From positions 1 through 32,324 of the forward strand of contig PCXB01000094.1 in the NCBI GenBank assembly GCA_002787535.1: a DNA stretch of 32,324 nucleotides, in the 5' to 3' direction. A program made the position numbers and the translations under genes. The stretch is from Deltaproteobacteria bacterium CG11_big_fil_rev_8_21_14_0_20_45_16 (GTDB lineage Bacteria; Bdellovibrionota; UBA2394). Below, in pieces: positions 24,400 to 31,043 of this stretch. The first letter of the stretch is position 1, and every line of letters starts with the position of its first letter. The notes under the pieces were generated by a model that made no database searches, was not told the origin of the DNA, and was given only the letters and a program-made list of their open reading frames with translations.

Positions 24400-25196
24400 G
24401 CACTTGCTCTAGGATTTTCTTGATATTCTAAGCGGAGTTTCCAGACTCTAGCCTCAATCACATCCATGATTTCGTCTTCAGTATCTACAATTGATAAAAT
24501 ATTAAACTCATCGGGACGTACGGTTCCTTCCTTATACATTTGATTTTGAATCCAACGCAAAAACGGCTCCCAGTATTCGCGTCCTACTAATATCACGGGA
24601 AAGTGCATGAGCCGCCCCGTTTGAATGAGCGTGATGGCTTCCGCCAATTCATCTAAAGTCCCGAAACCACCCGGCATGATGATATAAGCAAGTGAGTATT
24701 TTACGAGCATTACTTTACGAACAAAGAAGTAATAAAAGGAAACCATCCGATTAATGTAGGGGTTCGGTTTTTGCTCTTCCGGCAAAATAATATTGCAGCC
24801 AACCGATACGCCGCCAGCTTCGAAAGCGCCTCGATTAGCTGCTTCCATCAATCCTGGACCTCCGCCCGTCATAACTGCAAAACCCGAACGCGCCAGGCTT
24901 GCGCCGATACGTCGAGTTAGTTCGTAATAAGGCAATCCCTCCTTGATTCGAGCTGATCCAAAGACCGTCACGCAGGGTCCGACATAGTGCAAGGTTTGGA
25001 AACCCCGTATATATTCCATACAAATTCTCAGGACTCGACGAAACTCTTTAAATTTCGAGTCTCGACCAGCAAGGAAGCGCAAGTCACGCGCAGCCTTTAG
25101 GCTTTTGAGAGCTTCAATCTCAGGGGGTTTTCGTTCCCAAGGAAATACCCATTTAGCGACCAGATCATGGATTTTTTTTAACATATGCTTTGCCAC
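24396..25196 (-). CDS. LOG-family (TIGR00730) nucleotide 5'-monophosphate phosphoribohydrolase
   Basis: 266 residues from a GTG at 25196; an ATG four codons later is also possible. The Rossmann-like fold shows VTVFGSAR at about 75-82, the nucleotide-binding VMTGGGPGLMEAANRGAFEAGG, and the signature PGGFGTLDELAEAITLIQTG that defines the LONELY GUY family. These enzymes split nucleotide monophosphates (including cytokinin ribotides in plants) into base and ribose 5-phosphate; in bacteria the target is often AMP or pyrimidine nucleotides. An N-terminal helical extension of about 65 residues places it in the longer bacterial subgroup. It is divergent from efp and converges with the CBS gene, with a 4-bp overlap. 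Confidence 0.88.
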   Translation of the reverse strand: MAKHMLKKIHDLVAKWVFPWERKPPEIEALKSLKAARDLRFLAGRDSKFKEFRRVLRICMEYIRGFQTLHYVGPCVTVFGSARIKEGLPYYELTRRIGASLARSGFAVMTGGGPGLMEAANRGAFEAGGVSVGCNIILPEEQKPNPYINRMVSFYYFFVRKVMLVKYSLAYIIMPGGFGTLDELAEAITLIQTGRLMHFPVILVGREYWEPFLRWIQNQMYKEGTVRPDEFNILSIVDTEDEIMDVIEARVWKLRLEYQENPRASA

Positions 25197-25303
25197 ATCC
25201 TTATTGTGAGTAAGATTTGCAAATGAGACAATTTTTGATTTTTAGCCAACTTAACGTCTCTAAACCTTGACATGTACTCAAGCCTTCTGCAGCTTCATAG
25301 CCT

Positions 25304-25858
25304 ATGAAAGCTACAGACGTTCGGAAGGGACATGTGATCCGCTATCAGGGCAAAATTTGTCGAGTCATGTCGTCGGTCCATCATACTCCGGGAAATCTGC
25401 GCGCGATGATGCAGGTCGAAATGAAAGATATTGAAAAAGGCACCAACTATAATAACAGGTTTCGTGCAGATGATGACGTAGAAAAGCTAGATGTAGATTA
25501 CGCGAAGATGGAGTATCTTTATCAAGAAAACGATTTTTACGTTTTTATGAATTCCGAAACTTATGAACAAACACATTTAAATGCCGAGCTAATCAAAGAC
25601 TCCATGGGCTATGTATTGCCAAACACCCAGATTGAAGTGGCTTTTGTTGACGGACGTCCCATCACCGTCGAGATTCCTCAGAAAGTTGTTTTAAAAGTTA
25701 TTGAAACTGAACCCGGCATAAAGAATGCTACAGCAACGAATGTGATGAAGCCGGCTAAGCTGGAAACGGGGATTATCGTAGGAGTGCCTCCATTTGTGAA
25801 TTCTGGGGACTCCATCATAGTAAATACGGAGTCGGGTGAGTACGTTAGCCGCGCTTAG
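25304..25858 (+). CDS. efp: Elongation factor P with a non-canonical tip loop
   Basis: 184 residues, three beta-barrel domains. Domain I begins MKATDVRKGHVIRYQGKICRV; domains II and III carry YVFMNSETYEQ, ALK-like PQKVVLKVIETEPGIKNATATNVMKPAKLETGIIVGVPPFVNSGDSI, which is the EF-P signature. It helps ribosomes make peptide bonds at proline runs. At the tip loop of domain I, most EF-Ps have PGKGxA (Lys34, lysinylated) or Arg; here the loop reads HTPGNLRAMM, so the equivalent of Lys34 is N31 and the only basic tip residue is R33. A perfect TTGACA lies at 25267-25272 upstream, with no convincing -10. msrA begins 3 nt after the stop. Confidence 0.93.
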   Translation: MKATDVRKGHVIRYQGKICRVMSSVHHTPGNLRAMMQVEMKDIEKGTNYNNRFRADDDVEKLDVDYAKMEYLYQENDFYVFMNSETYEQTHLNAELIKDSMGYVLPNTQIEVAFVDGRPITVEIPQKVVLKVIETEPGIKNATATNVMKPAKLETGIIVGVPPFVNSGDSIIVNTESGEYVSRA

Positions 25859-25861
25859 AAA

Positions 25862-26359
25862 ATGAATTCAGAAACAGAAAAAGCCATCTTAGCTGGGGGT
25901 TGCTTCTGGGGTGCACAAGAAATCCTCAGACAGCAAAACGGGGTGATTGAGACTAGGGTAGGCTACACTGGGGGAAACACGGCAGACCCAACCTATGAAG
26001 ATGTCAAGGCAGGGCAGACAGGTCATGCTGAAGCCGTCGAAATTATCTTTGACCCATCAACTTTAAGTTACAGCGATTTGCTACGACTTTTCTTTAGACT
26101 TCACGATCCAACAACGATCAATAGGCAGGACAGTGATGTAGGAACCCAATACCGATCAGCCATTTTTTTTGAAAATTTAGAACAAAGATCACTCGCAGAA
26201 CAAATACGGGCCGAAGTAGAGCAATCCGGCCGATGGAAAGACCCAGTAGTCACGGAAATCTCTCCCGCGAAAGGTTTTTTTCCAGCGGAGGACTACCATC
26301 AAGACTACCTTCAAAAAAACCCATTGGGTTACAACTGTCATTGGTTGAGACCCGAGTAA
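25862..26359 (+). CDS. msrA: Peptide methionine-S-sulfoxide reductase MsrA
   Basis: 165 residues. The active site AGGCFWGAQE has the reactive C14, and YTGG, PTYEDVKAGQTGHAEAVEIIFDP and RLHDPTTINRQDSDVGTQYRSAIF follow as in all MsrA proteins. The C-terminal FFPAEDYHQDYLQKNPLGYNC includes the YHQ motif and C160 as a possible resolving cysteine. It repairs oxidised methionine (S form) in the cytoplasm. It starts 3 nt after the efp stop and is probably cotranscribed with it. Its stop lies 5 bp from the stop of the convergent ATP-cone nuclease. Confidence 0.95.
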   Translation: MNSETEKAILAGGCFWGAQEILRQQNGVIETRVGYTGGNTADPTYEDVKAGQTGHAEAVEIIFDPSTLSYSDLLRLFFRLHDPTTINRQDSDVGTQYRSAIFFENLEQRSLAEQIRAEVEQSGRWKDPVVTEISPAKGFFPAEDYHQDYLQKNPLGYNCHWLRPE

Positions 26360-26364
26360 GCGAA

Positions 26365-27201
26365 TTACACCTTGAGGCTCTCAAGAAGCCTTTCAGCTTC
26401 GCTTAGGGCAGTTATAATTCTTCGGTTTCCAAGCCTAGATTTTAAAATGGGAACACGATTTTTTACAAAGTCTTCAATGTCCACGTATCCCTCACGTATC
26501 AACGACTCAAAATCCGATTTCTTTAAGCCTGTGAGGCAGGTGACAGGAATCATACCATGCTTTTCAATTTGAGAACGGAGGGATTGGCCATCCGGAAAAG
26601 ACCAACCCATAATCTTAAGGTTCATGCATTTTGAATATTTAATAGCCTCAGTCGTGAATCCCGTATTTGTAATTAGAATAAAATCACGATCCGGCCGACC
26701 GACACAGTTTAGGTCGAGAGCTCGAGCATACACATATAAAGACGTCTTGAGGTCAACCTTCATACCCTGACTATTTTTAAACTTGCACTCACAAAGGAGA
26801 GTGGTGGTGTCGTTAATTGCAGAAATATCCACCTCATGCTCAACACATTTACCGGCAAGAAATAAATTTGTGCTTGTCTGGTAACCGGATTTTTCAAACA
26901 TTCTTGCGATAAACTGTTCAAACGGAAATCCTGCGGGCCCCAAACTCAGGAGAGCTCTCTTGAGATTGTACCGAGCGGCCAAATGCCTCGCGCGCTTCTT
27001 CAGAATTTTAAATGAAAGCTTAAAAATTTCCGCCGTCGGCATCTCGGGATAAATCCGTCGCCTGACGGTCGAAATAACCTCGTCAATTAATTTTAAAGAC
27101 GCTCCCGAACGCCTTAGAGACTCCCTTAATTTCTCTTCAGTATAAGCCTCTAACACACCTGTTGCTTTTTTTACCTCCACCAGGGACGAGCCGACCTTCA
27201 T
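26365..27201 (-). CDS. ATP-cone + PD-(D/E)XK restriction-endonuclease-like protein
   Basis: 278 residues. Residues about 8-88 fit an ATP-cone domain (VEVKKATGVLEAYTEEKLRESLRRSGAS), the nucleotide-sensing module of ribonucleotide reductase and NrdR. Residues about 90-200 are a nuclease of the Mrr_cat type: helix FEQFIAR with E95, HEVDISA with D125, and ECK with E138 and K140, giving E...D...ExK. LITNTGFTTEAIKYSKCMNLKIMGW after it is typical for this group. Residues 215-278 form a C-terminal helical domain that may bind DNA (VTCLTGLKKSDFESLIREGYVDIEDF). Its ATG overlaps the stop of the upstream membrane-protein gene as ATGA, so the two are translated together. An ATP/dATP-controlled nuclease is inference; substrate and role unknown. 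Confidence 0.82.
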   Translation of the reverse strand: MKVGSSLVEVKKATGVLEAYTEEKLRESLRRSGASLKLIDEVISTVRRRIYPEMPTAEIFKLSFKILKKRARHLAARYNLKRALLSLGPAGFPFEQFIARMFEKSGYQTSTNLFLAGKCVEHEVDISAINDTTTLLCECKFKNSQGMKVDLKTSLYVYARALDLNCVGRPDRDFILITNTGFTTEAIKYSKCMNLKIMGWSFPDGQSLRSQIEKHGMIPVTCLTGLKKSDFESLIREGYVDIEDFVKNRVPILKSRLGNRRIITALSEAERLLESLKV

Positions 27202-27746
27202 CCTTGCCTCAACTCCAGCGGAATAACGGCCAATTTTCTCATCAACCTCCGTCGCTTAATTTGTGGCCACCACGAGTAAATTACTAAATCAAATGGACGC
27301 CACAAAGCCACCCAGCCCACGATCATTAGACCTTCCGCTAGCAAATTGCTAACCAGGCCAGAAAATTCAGATCGCAAAATATTTCCCAGGCCCAGAGCTG
27401 ATAATAAAATAAAACTTCCGATAACAAGTGCGAATCCAGCCTCTCTGAAATTAAGCCGCCTTTTACGCTCCACGATTTCAACTTCATACTGAAAATATCG
27501 ATGTATGGAATCTGCTACAACCTCAACTCGATCAAAGGTTGAATCCAAGTCCTTCACAAAGATAACAAGCTTACAGTCTGAACCCTCACCCAGATCCTCT
27601 GCTGCCGCCACAATATAATCCACCGCATCCGAATCTAAATCCCTATCCGGAAAAGAACTGGGATCTCTTGAATCATAGATCTGACGAAGATTCGACAATC
27701 GTAAATCGATGCATTTTACTGAGTTTTCTTCGCGATATCGCCCCAT
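27198..27746 (-). CDS. Two-helix membrane protein, partner of the ATP-cone nuclease; unknown function
   Basis: 182 residues. Residues 1-95 are a soluble alpha/beta domain (DRDLDSDAVDYIVAAAEDL, then CKLVIFVKDLDS, then HRYFQYEVEIVERKRRLNF). Hydrophobic segments at about 103-124 (AGFALVIGSFILLSALGLGNIL) and 134-158 form a probable hairpin, followed by a basic tail (KRRRLMRK). Both ends should be cytoplasmic. I recognise no family. The 3' end overlaps the ATP-cone nuclease start by 4 nt, so they form a two-gene unit. The promoter must lie in 27747-27822, between its start and the strong terminator at 27823; no clear consensus is visible there. Confidence 0.7.
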   Translation of the reverse strand: MGRYREENSVKCIDLRLSNLRQIYDSRDPSSFPDRDLDSDAVDYIVAAAEDLGEGSDCKLVIFVKDLDSTFDRVEVVADSIHRYFQYEVEIVERKRRLNFREAGFALVIGSFILLSALGLGNILRSEFSGLVSNLLAEGLMIVGWVALWRPFDLVIYSWWPQIKRRRLMRKLAVIPLELRQG

Positions 27747-27822
27747 AAAGCCTTATGTAAACATATTAAATTCAAAAAATCTTATGCCTTTTTTCAGCCT
27801 AGAACATTTCACTCAAAAAAGG

Positions 27823-27854
27823 AAAAGGGAGCTTCCAGAGGAAGCTCCCTTTTT
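27823..27854. terminator. Strong bidirectional intrinsic terminator
   Basis: A perfect 14-bp stem, AAAAGGGAGCTTCC / GGAAGCTCCCTTTT, with a 3-nt AGA loop. The T-run on the plus strand and the A-run on the minus strand make it usable in both directions. On the minus strand it closes the hsp20 gene, whose stop is 35 bp upstream, and insulates the downstream membrane-protein/nuclease unit. No plus-strand gene ends nearby. Confidence 0.9.
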
Positions 27855-27887
27855 ATGAAGGCCGTTTTTTGGGGTTGAGGGTATTCT

Positions 27888-28370
27888 TTAGGCTTTCTCT
27901 ATCTGTATGTTCTTCGATTTTGCAATCGCAGCTGGCGTCTTGGGGAGAGTGATTTTGAGGACGCCATCTTTTAATTTGGCCTTCAATTTCGAATCGTCAA
28001 TTTGGACCGGAAAAGGGATGCTTCGATAAAATGATCCGTATTGACGCTCATAACGTAACATATCTTCATCCTTTTCTTCTTTTTCAAAACGCTTTTCACC
28101 TTGGATGCTTAGAATATTGTCATGAAAACTCACTTTTACATCATCATCTTTCACACCAGGGAGCTCTACTCTAATCATAAAGCAATCCTTGTTTTCAGAC
28201 ACATCAACGCTTGGTGAAAAACCGTTTTTTCCTGTCCAATTGACGGGATAATCTTCGCTCAAAAACTGATCGAGCATTCTATTCATCTCGCGTTGAAGCG
28301 AGTGAAACGGTCGATCAAATTTTTGGGTAATCTGCGATTCGTCAACCCAAGGAAACTTAATAAGTGCCAT
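27888..28370 (-). CDS. Small heat-shock protein, Hsp20/alpha-crystallin family
   Basis: 160 residues from the ATG at 28370, which has GAGGAA about 7 nt upstream; an in-frame start nine codons earlier lacks one. Residues about 55-155 are the alpha-crystallin domain: SPSVDVSENKDCFMIRVELPGVKDDDVKVSFHDNILSIQGEK at the start and LKAKLKDGVLKITLPKTPA with the conserved G-V-L motif near the end. The N-terminal arm is short and aromatic. It holds unfolding proteins in the cytoplasm. The upstream region has neither a CIRCE element nor a clear sigma-32 promoter. It is a single-gene unit that ends at the strong terminator at 27823-27854. Confidence 0.92.
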   Translation of the reverse strand: MALIKFPWVDESQITQKFDRPFHSLQREMNRMLDQFLSEDYPVNWTGKNGFSPSVDVSENKDCFMIRVELPGVKDDDVKVSFHDNILSIQGEKRFEKEEKDEDMLRYERQYGSFYRSIPFPVQIDDSKLKAKLKDGVLKITLPKTPAAIAKSKNIQIEKA

Positions 28371-28506
28371 AATCAATTCCTCATACTCTCTGTTCAAATT
28401 TCACTCTGTGAGATTTAACTTAAAACGAAACTAGACTCTCTAATCATGAAGTGAATCAGACGGAAGTCTAGAGCAGTACTTAAGTCAGAATAGAGAAGTA
28501 GAGAAG

Positions 28507-29118
28507 TCAGGTCGGAAATACAGAATTAAAAAGTTCTGTTCTACTTCCAACTCCGCATTTTTCAAAGATTGTCGTAAAATGATACTTAATTGTTTTCTCA
28601 GTGTTTTTAGAGACATTGGCGATTTCGCGATTCGAAAGGCCCTTCATCATAAGTCTCACGATTTCCTTTTCTTTATTCGTCAAGGAGTTCAAATCTAAGA
28701 ATCTATCTAGTATGGCTCCCAATCCCCTTGGCTCCGTCCAAAGTTTTTCTAAAACTTCAATGAGCTTCTCAACTTCAAAGGGTTTCTCAAGAAGATAAGC
28801 CGCACCAAAGTTAATTCCTTCTCGTGCTATCTCCAAATCAGCCGCACTTGTCATGATCACGAGCGGTGTACCGGTAGGTCCGATTGCCTTAATAATATCA
28901 AGGCCAGCATGCTTATTTTGGTCTCGATCCAGATAAACATCTGTAACGACTGCATGGAAGATATTTGACTCAAATTCCTTAAGAGCATCTTCCTTATTAT
29001 TTGCAAGAACGGCATCGAGTCCCGTCTTTGCCAAACGCTTTACAAGCCAAGGCCCCGTGGTTTCATCATCTTCCACTATTAGAACTTTTCCTTGCAATTT
29101 ACCTTTCAATTCAAGCAT
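28507..29118 (-). CDS. Response regulator with LuxR/NarL-type DNA-binding domain
   Basis: 203 residues. Receiver domain residues about 9-125: acidic E16/D17/D18, phospho-acceptor D60, T90 and K112 followed by Pro. Residues about 144-203 are a LuxR helix-turn-helix: LTNKEKEIVRLMMKGLSNREIANVSKNTEKTIKYHFTTIFEKCGVGSRTEL, with the family Glu and Gly positions in place. It would act as a transcription factor switched on by phosphorylation. It is divergent from the PAS histidine kinase at 29207 across 88 bp, the usual place for a partner, so the kinase is its likely donor. The hsp20 start is 136 bp downstream on the same strand, probably as a separate unit. Confidence 0.92.
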   Translation of the reverse strand: MLELKGKLQGKVLIVEDDETTGPWLVKRLAKTGLDAVLANNKEDALKEFESNIFHAVVTDVYLDRDQNKHAGLDIIKAIGPTGTPLVIMTSAADLEIAREGINFGAAYLLEKPFEVEKLIEVLEKLWTEPRGLGAILDRFLDLNSLTNKEKEIVRLMMKGLSNREIANVSKNTEKTIKYHFTTIFEKCGVGSRTELFNSVFPT

Positions 29119-29206
29119 TTGAATACCTCATTACCTAATAGAGCATAGATAGATAGTGGAATCGTTATTTAGCAGGGGATTTCATTAGTGCAAAGAAATT
29201 TAAGAC

Positions 29207-30718
29207 ATGCTAATCGAAATCATGAATCAATCGACCCTCAGCTCGATGGCTGAGAGAGGATTGGAGAGCATTCAGGCTCAGGCTAGGCTCATCGGCAACT
29301 TTAATATTGTTGCCGAAACAGACCTGAGTGGCCGAATTACCTACGTAAACGATCGACTTTGTGAGATTTCAAAATACTCACGGGAAGAGCTAATTGGGCA
29401 AGACCATCGCATTCTTAACTCGGGATTTCATTCGAAGGAGTTTTTCGAAGAACTTTGGAGAACGATTGTCGATGGGAAAACATGGTCCGGCGATATCCGC
29501 AATCGAGCTAAAGATGGCAAAATCTATTGGGTCCATAGCTTAATTACCGCAGTTCACAACTCTGCCGGAAAAAAAACCGGTTACCTTGCCGTTCGACGAG
29601 ATATTACTGATCAGAGACGTACAGAACTTGCTCTACGAGTAGCGGAAGAGAGAGTTTCCCAGTTTCTTGAAAATACTAAAATGTTAGCTATCGGCTTAAA
29701 TAATTCAGGGCAGATCATGTATTGCAATACTCGTCTTCTCGAAGCAACGGGCTATGCCCGAAAGGAGCTTCTCGGGAAAGGCTGGTTTCGACTTCTTCAA
29801 GTCAATCCACCCATCAGCTCTCATGTCGGCACCCAAGAGTATAAAATACGAACGAAATTTGGAGAAATGAGAATTTTCCATTTTGTTACCGGCCCCTATC
29901 GAAATCAAAACAATGAAATTATTGGTACGACATCGATTGGTGAAGATATTACGGAAATACGAAACAGGGAAAAAGAAATTGAGCGCCTTCGGACTGAAAA
30001 CGATAAGCACAGGGACGAAATTATGGCTTTTGTTTCCCACGAACTCCGCAGTCCATTGATGTCCATGAAGGCGAGTCTCGATATGCTCCGGATGCATTTA
30101 GAAGAACAAATGCAATTGGATGAGATTTTGACAAAAAATATTAAGGGCATGAACGGCCAGATACAAAAAATGGACCTTCTCAGCCGAGATCTTCTTAATA
30201 GTCTCGTCCACGGCGGAGAGCCGATCAAGCTTCAAAGAAATTGTATAGATTTGATTGAATTTATTAGTTCCGTTTATGAAAATCTTCAGCCGCAAATACA
30301 AAACTATACAAATGTTGAGTTTCTCAAAGATTTTCCTTCGGTCGTACAAGATGTCTATTGGGACGCCCCTCGCATTGAGCAAGCGATTGTCAATCTAGTG
30401 ATCAACGCTTTCAAATATTCGAAGCCCTCACGTTCAGCAAAAGTTCAATTGAGTGTTGCGCTCAGAAATGATGAACCAGTTGAAAGCGTGATTATCACGA
30501 TTAAAGACAACGGCATTGGAATTCCCCAAGGAAACCTCGGAAAAATATTTGAACTTTTTGGCAGAGCTGATAACGCACTTGAGTCCCATTCGCTGGGCTA
30601 TGGATTGGGATTAAAAATAGCGAAAGATATTGCCGAAAGTCATCATGGTCAGATTGAAGTCTCATCAAAATTAGGCGAGGGCAGTGAATTTAAGCTGATT
30701 TTGCCAGTTAGCTTTTGA
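29207..30718 (+). CDS. Cytosolic PAS-PAS sensor histidine kinase
   Basis: 503 residues from the ATG at 29207; an ATG at 29222 is also in frame, and neither has a clear ribosome site. No membrane segment, so it senses inside the cell. PAS 1 is at about 30-140 (FNIVAETDLSGRITYVNDRL...ITDQRR) and PAS 2 at about 150-255. A helical linker leads to the HisKA helix with phospho-acceptor H278 in FVSHELRSPL. The ATPase domain has the N box with N400 (NLVINAFKYSK), the G1 box DNGIGIP with D434, and G2 as GYGLGLKIAKD. Catalytic motifs are intact. Divergent from the LuxR-type response regulator, its probable partner. The PAS domains may bind haem, flavin or another small ligand; sequence alone does not tell. 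Confidence 0.93.
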   Translation: MLIEIMNQSTLSSMAERGLESIQAQARLIGNFNIVAETDLSGRITYVNDRLCEISKYSREELIGQDHRILNSGFHSKEFFEELWRTIVDGKTWSGDIRNRAKDGKIYWVHSLITAVHNSAGKKTGYLAVRRDITDQRRTELALRVAEERVSQFLENTKMLAIGLNNSGQIMYCNTRLLEATGYARKELLGKGWFRLLQVNPPISSHVGTQEYKIRTKFGEMRIFHFVTGPYRNQNNEIIGTTSIGEDITEIRNREKEIERLRTENDKHRDEIMAFVSHELRSPLMSMKASLDMLRMHLEEQMQLDEILTKNIKGMNGQIQKMDLLSRDLLNSLVHGGEPIKLQRNCIDLIEFISSVYENLQPQIQNYTNVEFLKDFPSVVQDVYWDAPRIEQAIVNLVINAFKYSKPSRSAKVQLSVALRNDEPVESVIITIKDNGIGIPQGNLGKIFELFGRADNALESHSLGYGLGLKIAKDIAESHHGQIEVSSKLGEGSEFKLILPVSF

Positions 30719-30896
30719 GCCAGCGAGCGGCTTGTAAGGCGATTTGAATCGCTCGATCCCTTCGTACTTTTGGGTCAGATTCTGATTGTGCTTCACTCCA
30801 GGCATTGTTGTAGGCCTCCAAAAAGACGCTTTGCTCGTTTTGGCTTAGGTGATTCCGAATGGACTCGGGAATATCCTGAGGCCCCTTTAGTAACAT
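30708..30896 (-). CDS. ChaB-family small protein
   Basis: 62 residues from the ATG at 30896, which has GGAGG four bases upstream; a longer in-frame start at 30962 would translate the tandem repeat region and is less likely. DIPESIRNHLSQNEQSVFLEAYNNAWSEAQ matches the ChaB pattern (LPESVKxxLPxxAQxIYxxAFNxAW) and QIALQAARWLKS matches the ChaB C-terminal helix. ChaB was first described beside the calcium/proton antiporter ChaA in E. coli; its exact function is unclear. Its last 11 bases overlap the end of the convergent histidine kinase gene. A cluster of 10-bp repeats lies just upstream in its leader. Confidence 0.8.
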   Translation of the reverse strand: MLLKGPQDIPESIRNHLSQNEQSVFLEAYNNAWSEAQSESDPKVRRDRAIQIALQAARWLKS

Positions 30897-30920
30897 AGAT
30901 CCTCCATATAGTTCCTCCGC

Positions 30921-30980
30921 ATGTAACCGCATGTAACCGCATGTAACCGCATGTAACCGCATGTAACCACATGTAATATG
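30921..30980. repeat. 10-bp tandem repeat in the chaB leader / chaB-endA intergenic region
   Basis: Five head-to-tail copies of CATGTAACCG (the fifth ending in A) plus a sixth, diverged copy CATGTAATAT. The period of ten bases is one DNA helix turn, so a protein binding each copy would line up on one face. The repeats begin 24 bp upstream of the chaB ATG and end 63 bp before the endA ATG. AT-rich sequence (about 30970-31010) follows on the endA side. Confidence 0.92.
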
Positions 30981-31043
30981 ATGATATAGTATATGATATT
31001 TTTCTTATCCGATCATCTGACCTAGGCTAGTGATAAAGTTGCT

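Noticed and set aside
28371-28506. Heat-shock promoter (sigma-32 or CIRCE) before hsp20
   Set aside because: I could find neither CTTGAA/CCCCAT spacing nor the TTAGCACTC inverted repeat; only AGAGAAGT repeated twice near 28493, which is too short to interpret.
30921-30980. A CRISPR array or phase-variable coding repeat
   Set aside because: Units are 10 bp and directly abutting, with no spacers and no cas genes. Translation through the repeat has no supported start, since chaB has GGAGG at 30896.
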